A stretch of 60,924 nt of DNA from Atopostipes suicloacalis DSM 15692 (GTDB lineage: Bacteria; Bacillota; Bacilli; Lactobacillales; Carnobacteriaceae_A). This document shows positions 54,501 through 60,924 of this stretch, one piece after another; position 1 is the stretch's first letter; each line of letters opens with the position of its first letter. The stretch spans positions 1-60,924 of the forward strand of contig NZ_FQUF01000015.1 in NCBI RefSeq assembly GCF_900129085.1, written 5' to 3'. The notes beneath the pieces are model-generated. The model was not told the DNA's origin and made no database searches. It was given only the letters and a program-made list of their open reading frames with translations. The position numbers and the translations under genes are program-made.

Positions 54501-56390
54501 TTAATCAACAAATTCACTTAAATATTCCCAACGCTGATATTTTTCATTTAATTTTTCTTGCAAGGATGTTTTTTCTTGATAGAACTTCTCAATTTTTTCA
54601 TAGTCACTACCAGCATTATTAATTTCTTCGTCCAGCGCTTCGATTTTTATTTCCAAATCCATAATATCTTCTTCAATTGTTGCCCACTCTTTTTCTTCCA
54701 AATAGCTTAATTTAGTTTTTGTTTTTTCTTGGTGGCTTTCTTGAGTACCTTTATAGTCTCTTTTCTTTTTTGTCTTTTGTTTTGCTTTTTCTTTTTCGAT
54801 ACTTTCAAAATATTCATCAGAAGTCCCAAAAAATTCATTAACGAAACCTTGACCCTCAAAAACAAGTAGTTTATCCGTAATTTTATCTAAAAAGTAACGG
54901 TCATGAGATACAACAATAACGGCTCCTGGGAAATTTTCTATATATTCTTCTAAAACATTTAATGTGTCAATATCCAAATTATTGGTTGGTTCATCTAATA
55001 ATAAAACATTTGGACGTTCCATTAATATACGTATAAGATAAAGTCTGCGCTTTTCTCCACCAGATAAAGATCGGATATACGCACCATGTTGAGGTCTTGG
55101 AAACATAAATTGTTCTAAGAGCTGTGAAACATTCGCATGTGATCCATCCTTTTTTGCTACCTCATCTGCAATTTCTTGTAAGTAATTAATGACCCGTTTA
55201 TCCTCTGGAACATTGATATTATCTTGTTGGAAGTAACCAATCCGTACAGTATCTCCTACTACAAGTTCTCCAGTATCTAGTTTTATTTTTCCGGATAAAA
55301 GATTAAGGAAAGTTGATTTACCAGAACCATTTGCACCAGTAATGCCGATTCGATCATGTGTTTGAATAATATAATCAAAGTCCTTTAAAATAACTTGATG
55401 GTTAATGGAATACGAAGCATCATATAATTCAAACACTTGTTTTCCTAATCGTGAAGAAGCCAGATCAATATTCAAGTTAAAATTTTGACCCGATTGGCTT
55501 ACTTGACCTTTTAATTTTTCAAAACGTTCAATTCGGGCTTTTTGTTTTGTTCCTCGTGCCCTAACCCCTTCGCGCATCCAAGCAAGCTCTTGTTTAAAAA
55601 GCTGCTTTGCCTTCTGCTCTGAAGACGCTAGTTGTTCTTCTAGTTCGGCTTTTTCTGATACATAACTTTGATAATTTCCTGAATATTCTTGTAAATGGCC
55701 ATTTTCTAATTCAACAATTTTGTCTACGATTCGATCTAGAAAGTAACGATCATGAGTCACCACTATTAAAGCACCTTTATAATTCATTAGATAATTTTCT
55801 AACCAAGTAATCATTTCAAAATCCAGATGGTTGGTAGGTTCATCTAAAATTAATAAATCAGGGGTTTGAATCAGAACTTGGGCAAGGGCTACCCTTTTTT
55901 GTTGTCCTCCTGACATGGAGCCAATATTTTGTTCCATATCTTTAATACCTAAGATAGACAAAATCCGTTTAGCGGATGAATCAGCATTCCATGCATCATT
56001 GGTATCCATCTGCTGTTGTGCTTTTGTAAATTGAGTTTGAATTTTTTTATCATTTGGTTCTTCGGTTAATTCAAGAAGTAACTGCTCATAACTACGAACA
56101 GCATTCATAATAGGTGTATTTCCTTCAAAAGCGGTTTCTAACACGGTTTGAGTAGGATTTAAATCCGGCTCCTGACTCAAGTATCCAATCTGATAATCTC
56201 CAGGTTTTAAAATTTTTCCTTTTTCGGGATCTAATTTACCAGCAAGTACCTTTAAAAAAGTAGACTTTCCATTTCCATTTCGGCCAATCAATCCAACTTT
56301 TTGCTCATTGATGATTGAAAAATTGATTTGATTAAATAATTCTTTTGCTCCAATTGAATGGGATAGATTTTCTATTTTTATTTCCTTCAA
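54501..56390 (-). CDS. ABC-F family ATPase (Uup/YfmR-like)
   Basis: A 629-residue soluble protein with two ABC domains and no membrane part. Walker A GRNGNGKST (about 36-44) and GANGSGKST (near 355); signatures MSGGQQKR and LSGGEKRR; both followed by DEPTNHLD/DEPTNNLD. A linker of ~80 residues lies between them and a charged coiled-coil tail from about 545 (KQKTKKKRDYKG, EEDIMDLEIKIEALDEE). ABC-F proteins act on the ribosome, easing stalled translation. This tail fits the Uup/YfmR type more than the antibiotic-resistance types. It lies 20 bases upstream of thyA. Confidence 0.9.
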   Translation of the reverse strand: MKEIKIENLSHSIGAKELFNQINFSIINEQKVGLIGRNGNGKSTFLKVLAGKLDPEKGKILKPGDYQIGYLSQEPDLNPTQTVLETAFEGNTPIMNAVRSYEQLLLELTEEPNDKKIQTQFTKAQQQMDTNDAWNADSSAKRILSILGIKDMEQNIGSMSGGQQKRVALAQVLIQTPDLLILDEPTNHLDFEMITWLENYLMNYKGALIVVTHDRYFLDRIVDKIVELENGHLQEYSGNYQSYVSEKAELEEQLASSEQKAKQLFKQELAWMREGVRARGTKQKARIERFEKLKGQVSQSGQNFNLNIDLASSRLGKQVFELYDASYSINHQVILKDFDYIIQTHDRIGITGANGSGKSTFLNLLSGKIKLDTGELVVGDTVRIGYFQQDNINVPEDKRVINYLQEIADEVAKKDGSHANVSQLLEQFMFPRPQHGAYIRSLSGGEKRRLYLIRILMERPNVLLLDEPTNNLDIDTLNVLEEYIENFPGAVIVVSHDRYFLDKITDKLLVFEGQGFVNEFFGTSDEYFESIEKEKAKQKTKKKRDYKGTQESHQEKTKTKLSYLEEKEWATIEEDIMDLEIKIEALDEEINNAGSDYEKIEKFYQEKTSLQEKLNEKYQRWEYLSEFVD

Positions 56391-56536
56391 AAATATCTTC
56401 CCTTCTTAATATTTCTATATTATTCTCTAAATATCCTTACTATTTTAACATATTCTTAGTATGTTTTAAATGAATTCTAATACTCTATAATGTGAGGTGA
56501 CTTAATGGTGCTTGTTAGGCCCTTAGAAGAACAAAA

Positions 56537-56565
56537 TTGACTTGATTCAGGTATTTCCTTTATAC
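56537..56565 (+). promoter_or_regulatory. Promoter for the cold-shock gene
   Basis: TTGACT (56537-56542) and TTATAC (56560-56565) are 17 bases apart; the leader is only ~40 bases, so there is no long thermosensing 5' UTR. Confidence 0.65.
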
Positions 56566-56612
56566 TTAAAGTGTAATTCATATCACATACGGATTGGATT
56601 TGGGGGATTACT

Positions 56613-56861
56613 ATGACACATACAGGCATAGTTAAATGGTTCAGTAATGTAAAAGGATATGGCTTTATCGAATATGATGAAACAGAAGAAATTTTCGTTC
56701 ACTTTACTGGAATAGAAATGGAAGGCTACCGTACGCTGAAAGCTGGACAAGAAGTAAAATTTAAAGCAGTGGAAGGTGCACGTGGTTTGCAAGCGACAGA
56801 TGTTACTGTTTTATCAGAAGAAGATAGTAAACAAACAACTACCGAGGAAAACCAAGAATAG
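56613..56861 (+). CDS. Cold-shock-like RNA-binding protein
   Basis: An 82-residue OB-fold protein with RNP1-like KGYGFIEYDE (about 14-23) and RNP2-like EIFVHFTGIE (about 28-37), starting GIVKWFSNVKGYGF. A charged Glu/Thr tail of ~15 residues follows the ~66-residue domain. It binds single-stranded nucleic acid; whether cold-induced is not shown. GGGGGATT precedes the ATG. Confidence 0.94.
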   Translation: MTHTGIVKWFSNVKGYGFIEYDETEEIFVHFTGIEMEGYRTLKAGQEVKFKAVEGARGLQATDVTVLSEEDSKQTTTEENQE

Positions 56862-56938
56862 AAGGTAAGGTATTTTTTCAATTATATAAATTGAGAGACG
56901 AGCAAAAATATAGAAGCATATTTTTTGGGGCTTTATAA

Positions 56939-56977
56939 AAAACAATCGGTTAGAGAATCTCTAGCCGATTGTTTCAT
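56939..56977 (-). terminator. Terminator overlapping the stop of the EbsA-like gene
   Basis: On the minus strand AAACAATCGGCTAGAGA pairs with TCTCTAACCGATTGTTT and runs into TTTTTTAT. The stop codon (56961-56963) is inside the stem. Confidence 0.85.
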
Positions 56978-57410
56978 TTTCATTAAAAAACAAACATGGA
57001 ATACTTGGATAATGTTGAACTAACCAATCCAATAGTTTTTTCTTATTTTTATCTTTTAAATAGAGAATTAGTATCGTTCTATTATTGGATCGGATTTCTA
57101 CTTTTCGGCTCGATTCATAAAAAGTAAATTCATCAATTGTTTTCATATCTATCGTTTTCTTTTTAAAAAAGTTATAATAATAAAGAGATAAGACATCTTG
57201 CTCGATCAATAAGTAACTCTTATTTTTTAAAATATATATATAAATAGCTAATACTCCAAAAATTACCGTATACCAATTAAAAGCTAATAAGTTGGACGCA
57301 AAAATATAGGCAAGGCCTATTAAAATAACAAGAATAGAATAACTTATCACTTCATATGCTAATTCAAAACGAACATTTAATTTTAATGATTCTTTATTTT
57401 TATTATTCAT
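56961..57410 (-). CDS. EbsA-like membrane protein
   Basis: A 149-residue protein with two membrane segments (about 20-60) then a ~90-residue cytoplasmic part rich in Lys/Tyr (LLIEQDVLSLYYYNFFKK, IDEFTFYESSRKVEI, LDWLVQHYP). The plan and the divergent RNase H-like neighbour suggest the EbsA family of Lactobacillales, whose function is poorly known. The start is taken at 57410 (MNNKNKESL); the open frame extends 37 codons further but over the rnhA start. The match to EbsA is from size and context, and is tentative. Confidence 0.55.
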   Translation of the reverse strand: MNNKNKESLKLNVRFELAYEVISYSILVILIGLAYIFASNLLAFNWYTVIFGVLAIYIYILKNKSYLLIEQDVLSLYYYNFFKKKTIDMKTIDEFTFYESSRKVEIRSNNRTILILYLKDKNKKKLLDWLVQHYPSIPCLFFNENETIG

Positions 57411-57447
57411 TGACTCATTCTTTCTAAAAAATATTATAGGTGGTTTT

Positions 57448-57855
57448 ATGATACGATTATTTACAGACGCTGCAGTCGCTGGAAATCCCGGACCAGCTGG
57501 TATAGGAATTTTAATAGTCACTAGTAGCGGACAAAAACAACTGACTCATCCCTTGAATGGTAAATGGAATAACCATCATGCTGAATTTAAGGCCGTTTCT
57601 CTTGGTCTGTCTTGGTTAATTGAAAATCATTATACGGATGAAATGACTTTTTGTTATACCGACAGTAAAATTGTTGCCCAATCAATTGAAAAGAAATATG
57701 TAAAAAATTCTGTTGCTCAACAATATTTATCAAAAATTCTAGAATTAATGGCTGAGTTTCCATTTATATCGATAGAATGGATTCCAGAAAGTGAAAACAA
57801 AGGAGCCGATAACTTGGCCCGTCAAGCCTTACAGAAAACATTAAAATCTTCTTAG
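57448..57855 (+). CDS. RNase H-like protein (ribonuclease HI family)
   Basis: A 135-residue RNase HI-fold protein. The acidic residues are in place: Asp7 in LFTDAAVAGNPGPAG, Glu in HHAEFKAVSLGL (near 46), Asp in CYTDSKIVAQS (near 69) and Asp in NKGADNLARQAL (near 123). It is of the short Firmicute type (YpdQ/reverse-transcriptase-like annotations), not classic RnhA, and may lack the basic handle. GGTGG lies before the ATG. It is divergent from the EbsA-like gene with only 37 bases between starts. Confidence 0.85.
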   Translation: MIRLFTDAAVAGNPGPAGIGILIVTSSGQKQLTHPLNGKWNNHHAEFKAVSLGLSWLIENHYTDEMTFCYTDSKIVAQSIEKKYVKNSVAQQYLSKILELMAEFPFISIEWIPESENKGADNLARQALQKTLKSS

Positions 57856-58182
57856 CTCTGCTCTCTTTCAGTTCTATTGAATCCTATCACTTAAATTAGA
57901 AATAATTATGAATATTATAAGGGAATCGAAAGAAATAAGCGAATAAATTAATACAAAGTAATCTAAACGATAAAAAAATGCCCTTATGATAAATTGGGAG
58001 TAATTTGTCATAAGGACATTTCTTATTTATTAACAATTTTTATCCGTTAATAACATAAATTAAAATTAAAAATATTAAATTTATAGCAACAAATATATAT
58101 ATACTTATGCATAGTATAATATATATAGTTGGTTCACTCAATTAAAACACAGCAAACATTTCAAATATATACAGATTTTTTA
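57856..58182. other. Intergenic AT-rich stretch
   Basis: No gene is visible. It contains one terminator-like hairpin (57977-58024) and long TATA-rich runs near 58095-58135. Confidence 0.5.
57977..58024 (+). terminator. Terminator after the RNase H-like gene
   Basis: AAATGCCCTTATGATAAATT and AATTTGTCATAAGGACATTT pair around GGGAGT with few mismatches, then TCTTATTT. Confidence 0.65.
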
Positions 58183-58219
58183 CAAAAAAAGCTGTCTCCT
58201 AAAAAGAAGGCAGTTTTTT
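58183..58219. terminator. Terminator-like hairpin beyond the broken response regulator
   Basis: AAAAAAGCTG...CAGTTTTTT with an inner CTCC/GAAGG tract and T/A runs on both sides. On the minus strand it ends the pseudogene region. Confidence 0.65.
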
Positions 58220-58224
58220 CTGTA

Positions 58225-58664
58225 TCCCCGATAAAGACGATGTTTTCTTCGTCGTCTGCTTTTATATAATCTAACGCTGTAAATGAATTGCGGTAAGCTT
58301 TGCTTTTAATTCGCTTAAATATTCTTCAATTTCGTTTTTAGTAATTGGCTTTAATTAATAAGAAATAACATTTAATTTAATTCCTTCTACTGCATATTGA
58401 AATTCATCATAAATCGATAAAAAACTATTTTTATAGTGGGATATTCTTCACGCAGTTTTTTAGCCAATTCAATACCATCCATCACCGCATTTTTATATCT
58501 GTAATTATTACGTCTGGTATATTACCTTTTTCCATTAATTCTAAGGCGTCTAACCCATTTTGTGCTGTACCTATTAATTGAAATACATTCCCTTGCTAGT
58601 CAATTAAATGCTCAAATAACTCACGCAAAGTACGTTCATCATCTACTAATATGGTTGAATACAT
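58225..58664 (-). pseudogene. Two-component response regulator (REC domain) remnant
   Basis: Behind a good AGGAGGTTAAG site an ATG opens MYSTILVDDERTLRELFEHLID, the N-terminus of a YesN-like receiver domain, then TAG interrupts at codon 24. After it come QLIGTAQNGLDALELMEKG and PDVIITDIKM (the phosphorylated Asp), then frame changes near 58480 and 58430 lead to DGIELAKKLREEYPTIKIVF, DEFQYAVEGIKLNVISY and LKPITKNEIEEYL. The AraC-type DNA-binding part is missing; downstream an unrelated-looking piece (ALDYIKADDEENIVFIGDTE) is fused to the tail, pointing to a deletion. No histidine kinase is nearby. Confidence 0.85.
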
Positions 58665-58753
58665 CTTAACCTCCTAAAGCGTTCTCAATATTATAATTTT
58701 ACCTTGTTTATTGGAGGAACACAAAATGATTATTGGTTTTAGTGTTTAAAAAT

Positions 58754-58948
58754 TCAAAAAGGATAATCTTCTTCAAATGCCTTTAAATATTTTTTCTCTT
58801 CTTCAAGCAATCCTTGCTCTTCTGCTTCTTCCATTGTAATTCCATATGGCATCCCACTAGGTGTGTATCCAACGATGGAGTAAAATTCAAATATCTCTTC
58901 TTCAGTCATACTTTCTGCCTTATTTTTCTTCCGTTTCTTCTTACTCAA
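58754..58948 (-). CDS. Small protein of unknown function
   Basis: A 64-residue charged protein starting LSKKKRKKNKAES (TTG at 58948, behind GAGAGGAGA) and ending in an acidic half with GYTPSGMPYGITMEEAEEQG. I do not recognise the family. The frame is open 13 codons further up, overlapping the next gene, but the ribosome site favours 58948. It lies 29 bases downstream of the acetyltransferase gene and is probably cotranscribed with it. Confidence 0.65.
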   Translation of the reverse strand: MSKKKRKKNKAESMTEEEIFEFYSIVGYTPSGMPYGITMEEAEEQGLLEEEKKYLKAFEEDYPF

Positions 58949-58977
58949 ATTAATCTCTCCTCTCCAATGGATAAACA

Positions 58978-59523
58978 CTATCCCCACTCTGTAGCCAATA
59001 AACCGTAAATCACATGATCAACATAATGGTCATATAACCATTCAGCTTGTCTAATTACACCTTCTTTTTCAAATCCAAAATGTTCTGGAAGGGCTCTGCT
59101 TTTTATATTTTTAGTCGCTATTCTTACTTCTATACGGTTTAATAAAAGTACTGTAAAACCATATTCTAATAACTCTTTAAAGGACTTGGTCATGATTCCT
59201 TTCCCTTGGTAATCTTTTCCAAGCCAGTATCCAACTACTCCAGTTTTTGTTTTATTGTTTATCGAATTGAAACCAATCGTCCCGGCAATTTTATCCTTAT
59301 AGATAATGGCAAAAGATAAGGGATAACCTTTATTTTTAGGTATTTCATTTAATTGATTTTTTATATTAGCGGCTGTATCTTCAACTGTTCTTATGTTATC
59401 GAGCCAACCTAACCATTCTTTAAGATATGTTTTAAAGCCTATAATCAATTGATAAAATTCTTCAGCATCATTTTCATTAAACAATCGTAAGTGTATATCT
59501 TTATCTATTTTATATGTAAACAA
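58978..59523 (-). CDS. GNAT acetyltransferase, RimJ/RimL-like
   Basis: A 181-residue acetyl-CoA-dependent N-acetyltransferase resembling ribosomal-protein acetyltransferases such as YdaF. It shows LRLFNENDAEEFYQLI, the acetyl-CoA loop YWLGKDYQGKGIMTKSFKEL (about 100-119), IEVRIATKNIKSRALPEHFGF and a C-terminal WLYDHYVDHVIYGLL. The start is TTG at 59523, six bases after AGAGGA; the frame upstream runs into the Nudix gene. Substrate unknown. Confidence 0.88.
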   Translation of the reverse strand: MFTYKIDKDIHLRLFNENDAEEFYQLIIGFKTYLKEWLGWLDNIRTVEDTAANIKNQLNEIPKNKGYPLSFAIIYKDKIAGTIGFNSINNKTKTGVVGYWLGKDYQGKGIMTKSFKELLEYGFTVLLLNRIEVRIATKNIKSRALPEHFGFEKEGVIRQAEWLYDHYVDHVIYGLLATEWG

Positions 59524-59554
59524 AATGTTTCCTCTTTTCCAATGAAAATAGTGA

Positions 59555-60052
59555 TCATAAATTAGCAAGCCATTGTTCATCCCATTGAAAATAAGTTCTC
59601 TCGGATGAAATATCTTCAAAAATATATTCTGGGTATGGCAGTGCAAGCTCCGGTTTGTTTTCTTTTTTTATAAAAAGAAGTTTTTCAGATTCTCCATCAA
59701 TTGGGCTTAATTCACCATCAATATATAGACAGTCGAAAACATGTATATTGTATTCGACTTGATCACCATTTGGATATGTATATCGAAAATTTTCACCACC
59801 AAACACACCTAGTAGTTTTTTAGGTTTTACTCTTAAACCAGTCTCCTCCCACACCTCACGAACAACAGCTTGGGCAGGTGTTTCACCTAGTTCAATTGCT
59901 CCAGCGGGTAAACTCCATTTTTCTCCTTTACCAGGATATTGAAATAGTATCTCATTTTTATTATTTTTAATAATTGCAGCTACACTTGGCATAAAAATTA
60001 AGTCATTTCCTACTTGACTACGAAGATTTTTATAATAATCAGATATTGCCAT
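59555..60052 (-). CDS. Nudix hydrolase
   Basis: A 165-residue Nudix protein. The box GAIELGETPAQAVVREVWEETGL (about residues 52-74) is intact, so it should bind Mg2+ and hydrolyse a nucleoside diphosphate-linked compound. The start at 60052 (MAISDYYKNLR) has AGAGGAAAC before it. The N-terminal DYYKNLRSQVGNDLIFMPSVAAII is typical of the ADP-ribose/MutT-like group common in Firmicutes. Substrate unknown. Confidence 0.9.
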   Translation of the reverse strand: MAISDYYKNLRSQVGNDLIFMPSVAAIIKNNKNEILFQYPGKGEKWSLPAGAIELGETPAQAVVREVWEETGLRVKPKKLLGVFGGENFRYTYPNGDQVEYNIHVFDCLYIDGELSPIDGESEKLLFIKKENKPELALPYPEYIFEDISSERTYFQWDEQWLANL

Positions 60053-60112
60053 AATAAAGTTTCCTCTCATAATTTTATAAGTATAAAATATTTATTGTCA
60101 TTTTTACAAAAT

Positions 60113-60559
60113 TTAATGAACTTTATATTCAAATATTAATTCGCCATTTGGATCGTTTTTATTTGTATATTTGAAACCTATCTGCTTATATAAACGCTCA
60201 GCCACTTTGTTTTCCTCAATAATACTTAAATAAAGCACATCGACTTTATATTCTTCTGAGACCTTTTTAATCAAACCTTTCATTGCCTCTTTACCAAAGC
60301 CCTGCCCTTGATATTTTTCGTCAATCATAATTCGATCAATCCAAGTATACCGATTCGGTCCAAAAGAACCATACATTGCAAATCCGACTACATCTTCATT
60401 ATGATAAATGGCAACTGGTTGCCACTGTTCATATTCTTTTGCTTCTGCCAGACATTCATCCACTGTTTCAATAAAATTTCTTTGATCTGATTTCAAAGTT
60501 ATTTTACGTACGAGGTGTTCGTTTGATTCATCAACTGGTTTAAAATAAATATTATTCAA
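60113..60559 (-). CDS. GNAT acetyltransferase, spermine/spermidine-like
   Basis: A 148-residue GNAT protein similar in wording to BltD-type diamine acetyltransferases: FKPVDESNEHLVRKITL, AMYGSFGPNRYTWIDRIMIDEKYQGQGFGKEAM (acetyl-CoA loop) and YLSIIEENKVAERLYKQIGF. The start is taken as TTG at 60559 behind GAAGG; an upstream TTG at 60601 has no site and lies at the edge of the IS30 element. The insertion may have removed its native promoter. Substrate is inferred only. Confidence 0.8.
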   Translation of the reverse strand: MNNIYFKPVDESNEHLVRKITLKSDQRNFIETVDECLAEAKEYEQWQPVAIYHNEDVVGFAMYGSFGPNRYTWIDRIMIDEKYQGQGFGKEAMKGLIKKVSEEYKVDVLYLSIIEENKVAERLYKQIGFKYTNKNDPNGELIFEYKVH

Positions 60560-60607
60560 TAGCTCTAACCTTCGTTCTTTTATAATAATTCCATTTGTCA
60601 AATTAAG

Positions 60608-60924
60608 CTAGAAATAATCTAACCCTGATACATTATCAAGAAAGACCTCCAATGGAGTCTTATAGTTTAAAGATTTTCTAGGAATTTTATTCCTTCGGGT
60701 TGAGACAGAAGTGATAAATTCTTGACTAACTTCATTGAAGTCCATTTGTTTGGGTAAGCCATCTTTACGTAAGAGACCATTTGAGTGTTCATTTAAACCA
60801 CGTTGAGATGGACAACCGGGATCTGCAAAGAAAATAGAAATGTCCTGTTGATTACTCAGATTTTTCCAATTGGAAAATTCCTTGCCACAGTCAAAGGTAA
60901 TCGACTTAAAAATATTTCTAGGAA
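60608..60924 (-). mobile_element. IS30-family transposase, C-terminal part, cut by window edge
   Basis: The minus-strand frame is open to the window end. It contains the DDE-end features ITFDCGKEFSNWKNL (Asp), IFFADPGCPSQRGLNEHSNGLLR (with the catalytic Glu in NEHSNG) and RRNKIPRKSLNYKTPLEVFLDN, typical of IS30 transposases; it ends in TAG (60608-60610). The N-terminal helix-turn-helix is outside the window. The element end probably lies within the next few bases (near 60596-60607), almost against the acetyltransferase gene. Confidence 0.93.

Noticed and set aside
56504-56539. 11-codon ORF behind AGGTGA upstream of the cold-shock gene
   Set aside because: Too short to support, overlaps the cold-shock promoter, and no regulatory pairing was seen.
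57411-57521. 37-codon extension of the EbsA-like protein
   Set aside because: It runs antisense through the RNase H-like start and lacks the family's features; the Met at 57410 fits.
1-60924. CRISPR array, tRNA or rRNA genes
   Set aside because: No regularly spaced repeats, and no tRNA- or rRNA-like tracts were seen in the gaps between genes; the short gaps leave little room for them.

Overview
This 60.9 kb, AT-rich window looks like chromosomal DNA of a low-GC Gram-positive coccus or rod of the order Lactobacillales, most plausibly a Carnobacteriaceae-type organism. I base this on protein character (YozE, YpmS, EbsA-like, CodW-type HslV, L. casei-type ThyA), frequent TTG starts with strong Shine-Dalgarno sites, cre-like sites, fermentative pyruvate formate-lyase, and lysine and Mg2+ riboswitches. 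The genus is not fixed by what I can see. Both window edges are insertion sequences: an IS200/IS605-type TnpB with its right end (1-376) and an IS30-family transposase (60608-60924).

Region by region. 0.4-16 kb is mixed accessory DNA: an M42 aminopeptidase, a nucleoside hydrolase, decayed purine genes (guanine deaminase, nucleobase permease, BMP-type nucleoside-binding lipoprotein), a PTS EIIBC with a cre-like site, a PlcR-like TPR regulator followed directly by an unannotated 51-residue secreted-peptide gene, a second HTH/S24-like repressor, two Na/Pi-cotransporter-like proteins, a BNR-repeat membrane protein, FabV and a RibD/DHFR-like protein. 16-18.8 kb carries a RelB/RelE-type toxin-antitoxin pair with a 21-bp-arm palindrome over its promoter, a lipoprotein, and TrhO. 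18.9-25.8 kb holds rodA, read leftward behind what reads as an M-box Mg2+ riboswitch, then a lysine-riboswitch-controlled lysC-asd-dapA-dapB operon and ppaC. Both products feed cell-wall synthesis: RodA polymerises glycan and the operon makes diaminopimelate/lysine precursors.

26-31.4 kb has a polar amino-acid ABC importer and pflB-pflA. 31.7-45.8 kb is conserved core: parE-parC, plsY (opposite strand), then lepB-rbgA-rnhB-dprA-topA-xerC-hslV-hslU, which resembles the Bacillus topA-cod locus but has no trmFO or codY at the expected places. 46-56.4 kb contains a signal-less gamma-glutamyltransferase beside a 12-TM-like transporter, a CtpA protease, DeoD, YozE, MsrA, YpmS, FolA-ThyA and an ABC-F protein. 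56.6-60.6 kb has a cold-shock protein, an EbsA-like protein divergent from an RNase H-like gene, a broken response regulator, and a small acetyltransferase/Nudix group.

The most interesting items are the PlcR/PapR-like regulator-peptide pair (5.3-6.45 kb), the M-box in front of rodA with visible terminator/antiterminator alternatives, the TnpB right end with stacked hairpins that could be an omega RNA, and several pseudogenes that point to loss of purine salvage. I saw no CRISPR array, tRNA or rRNA.
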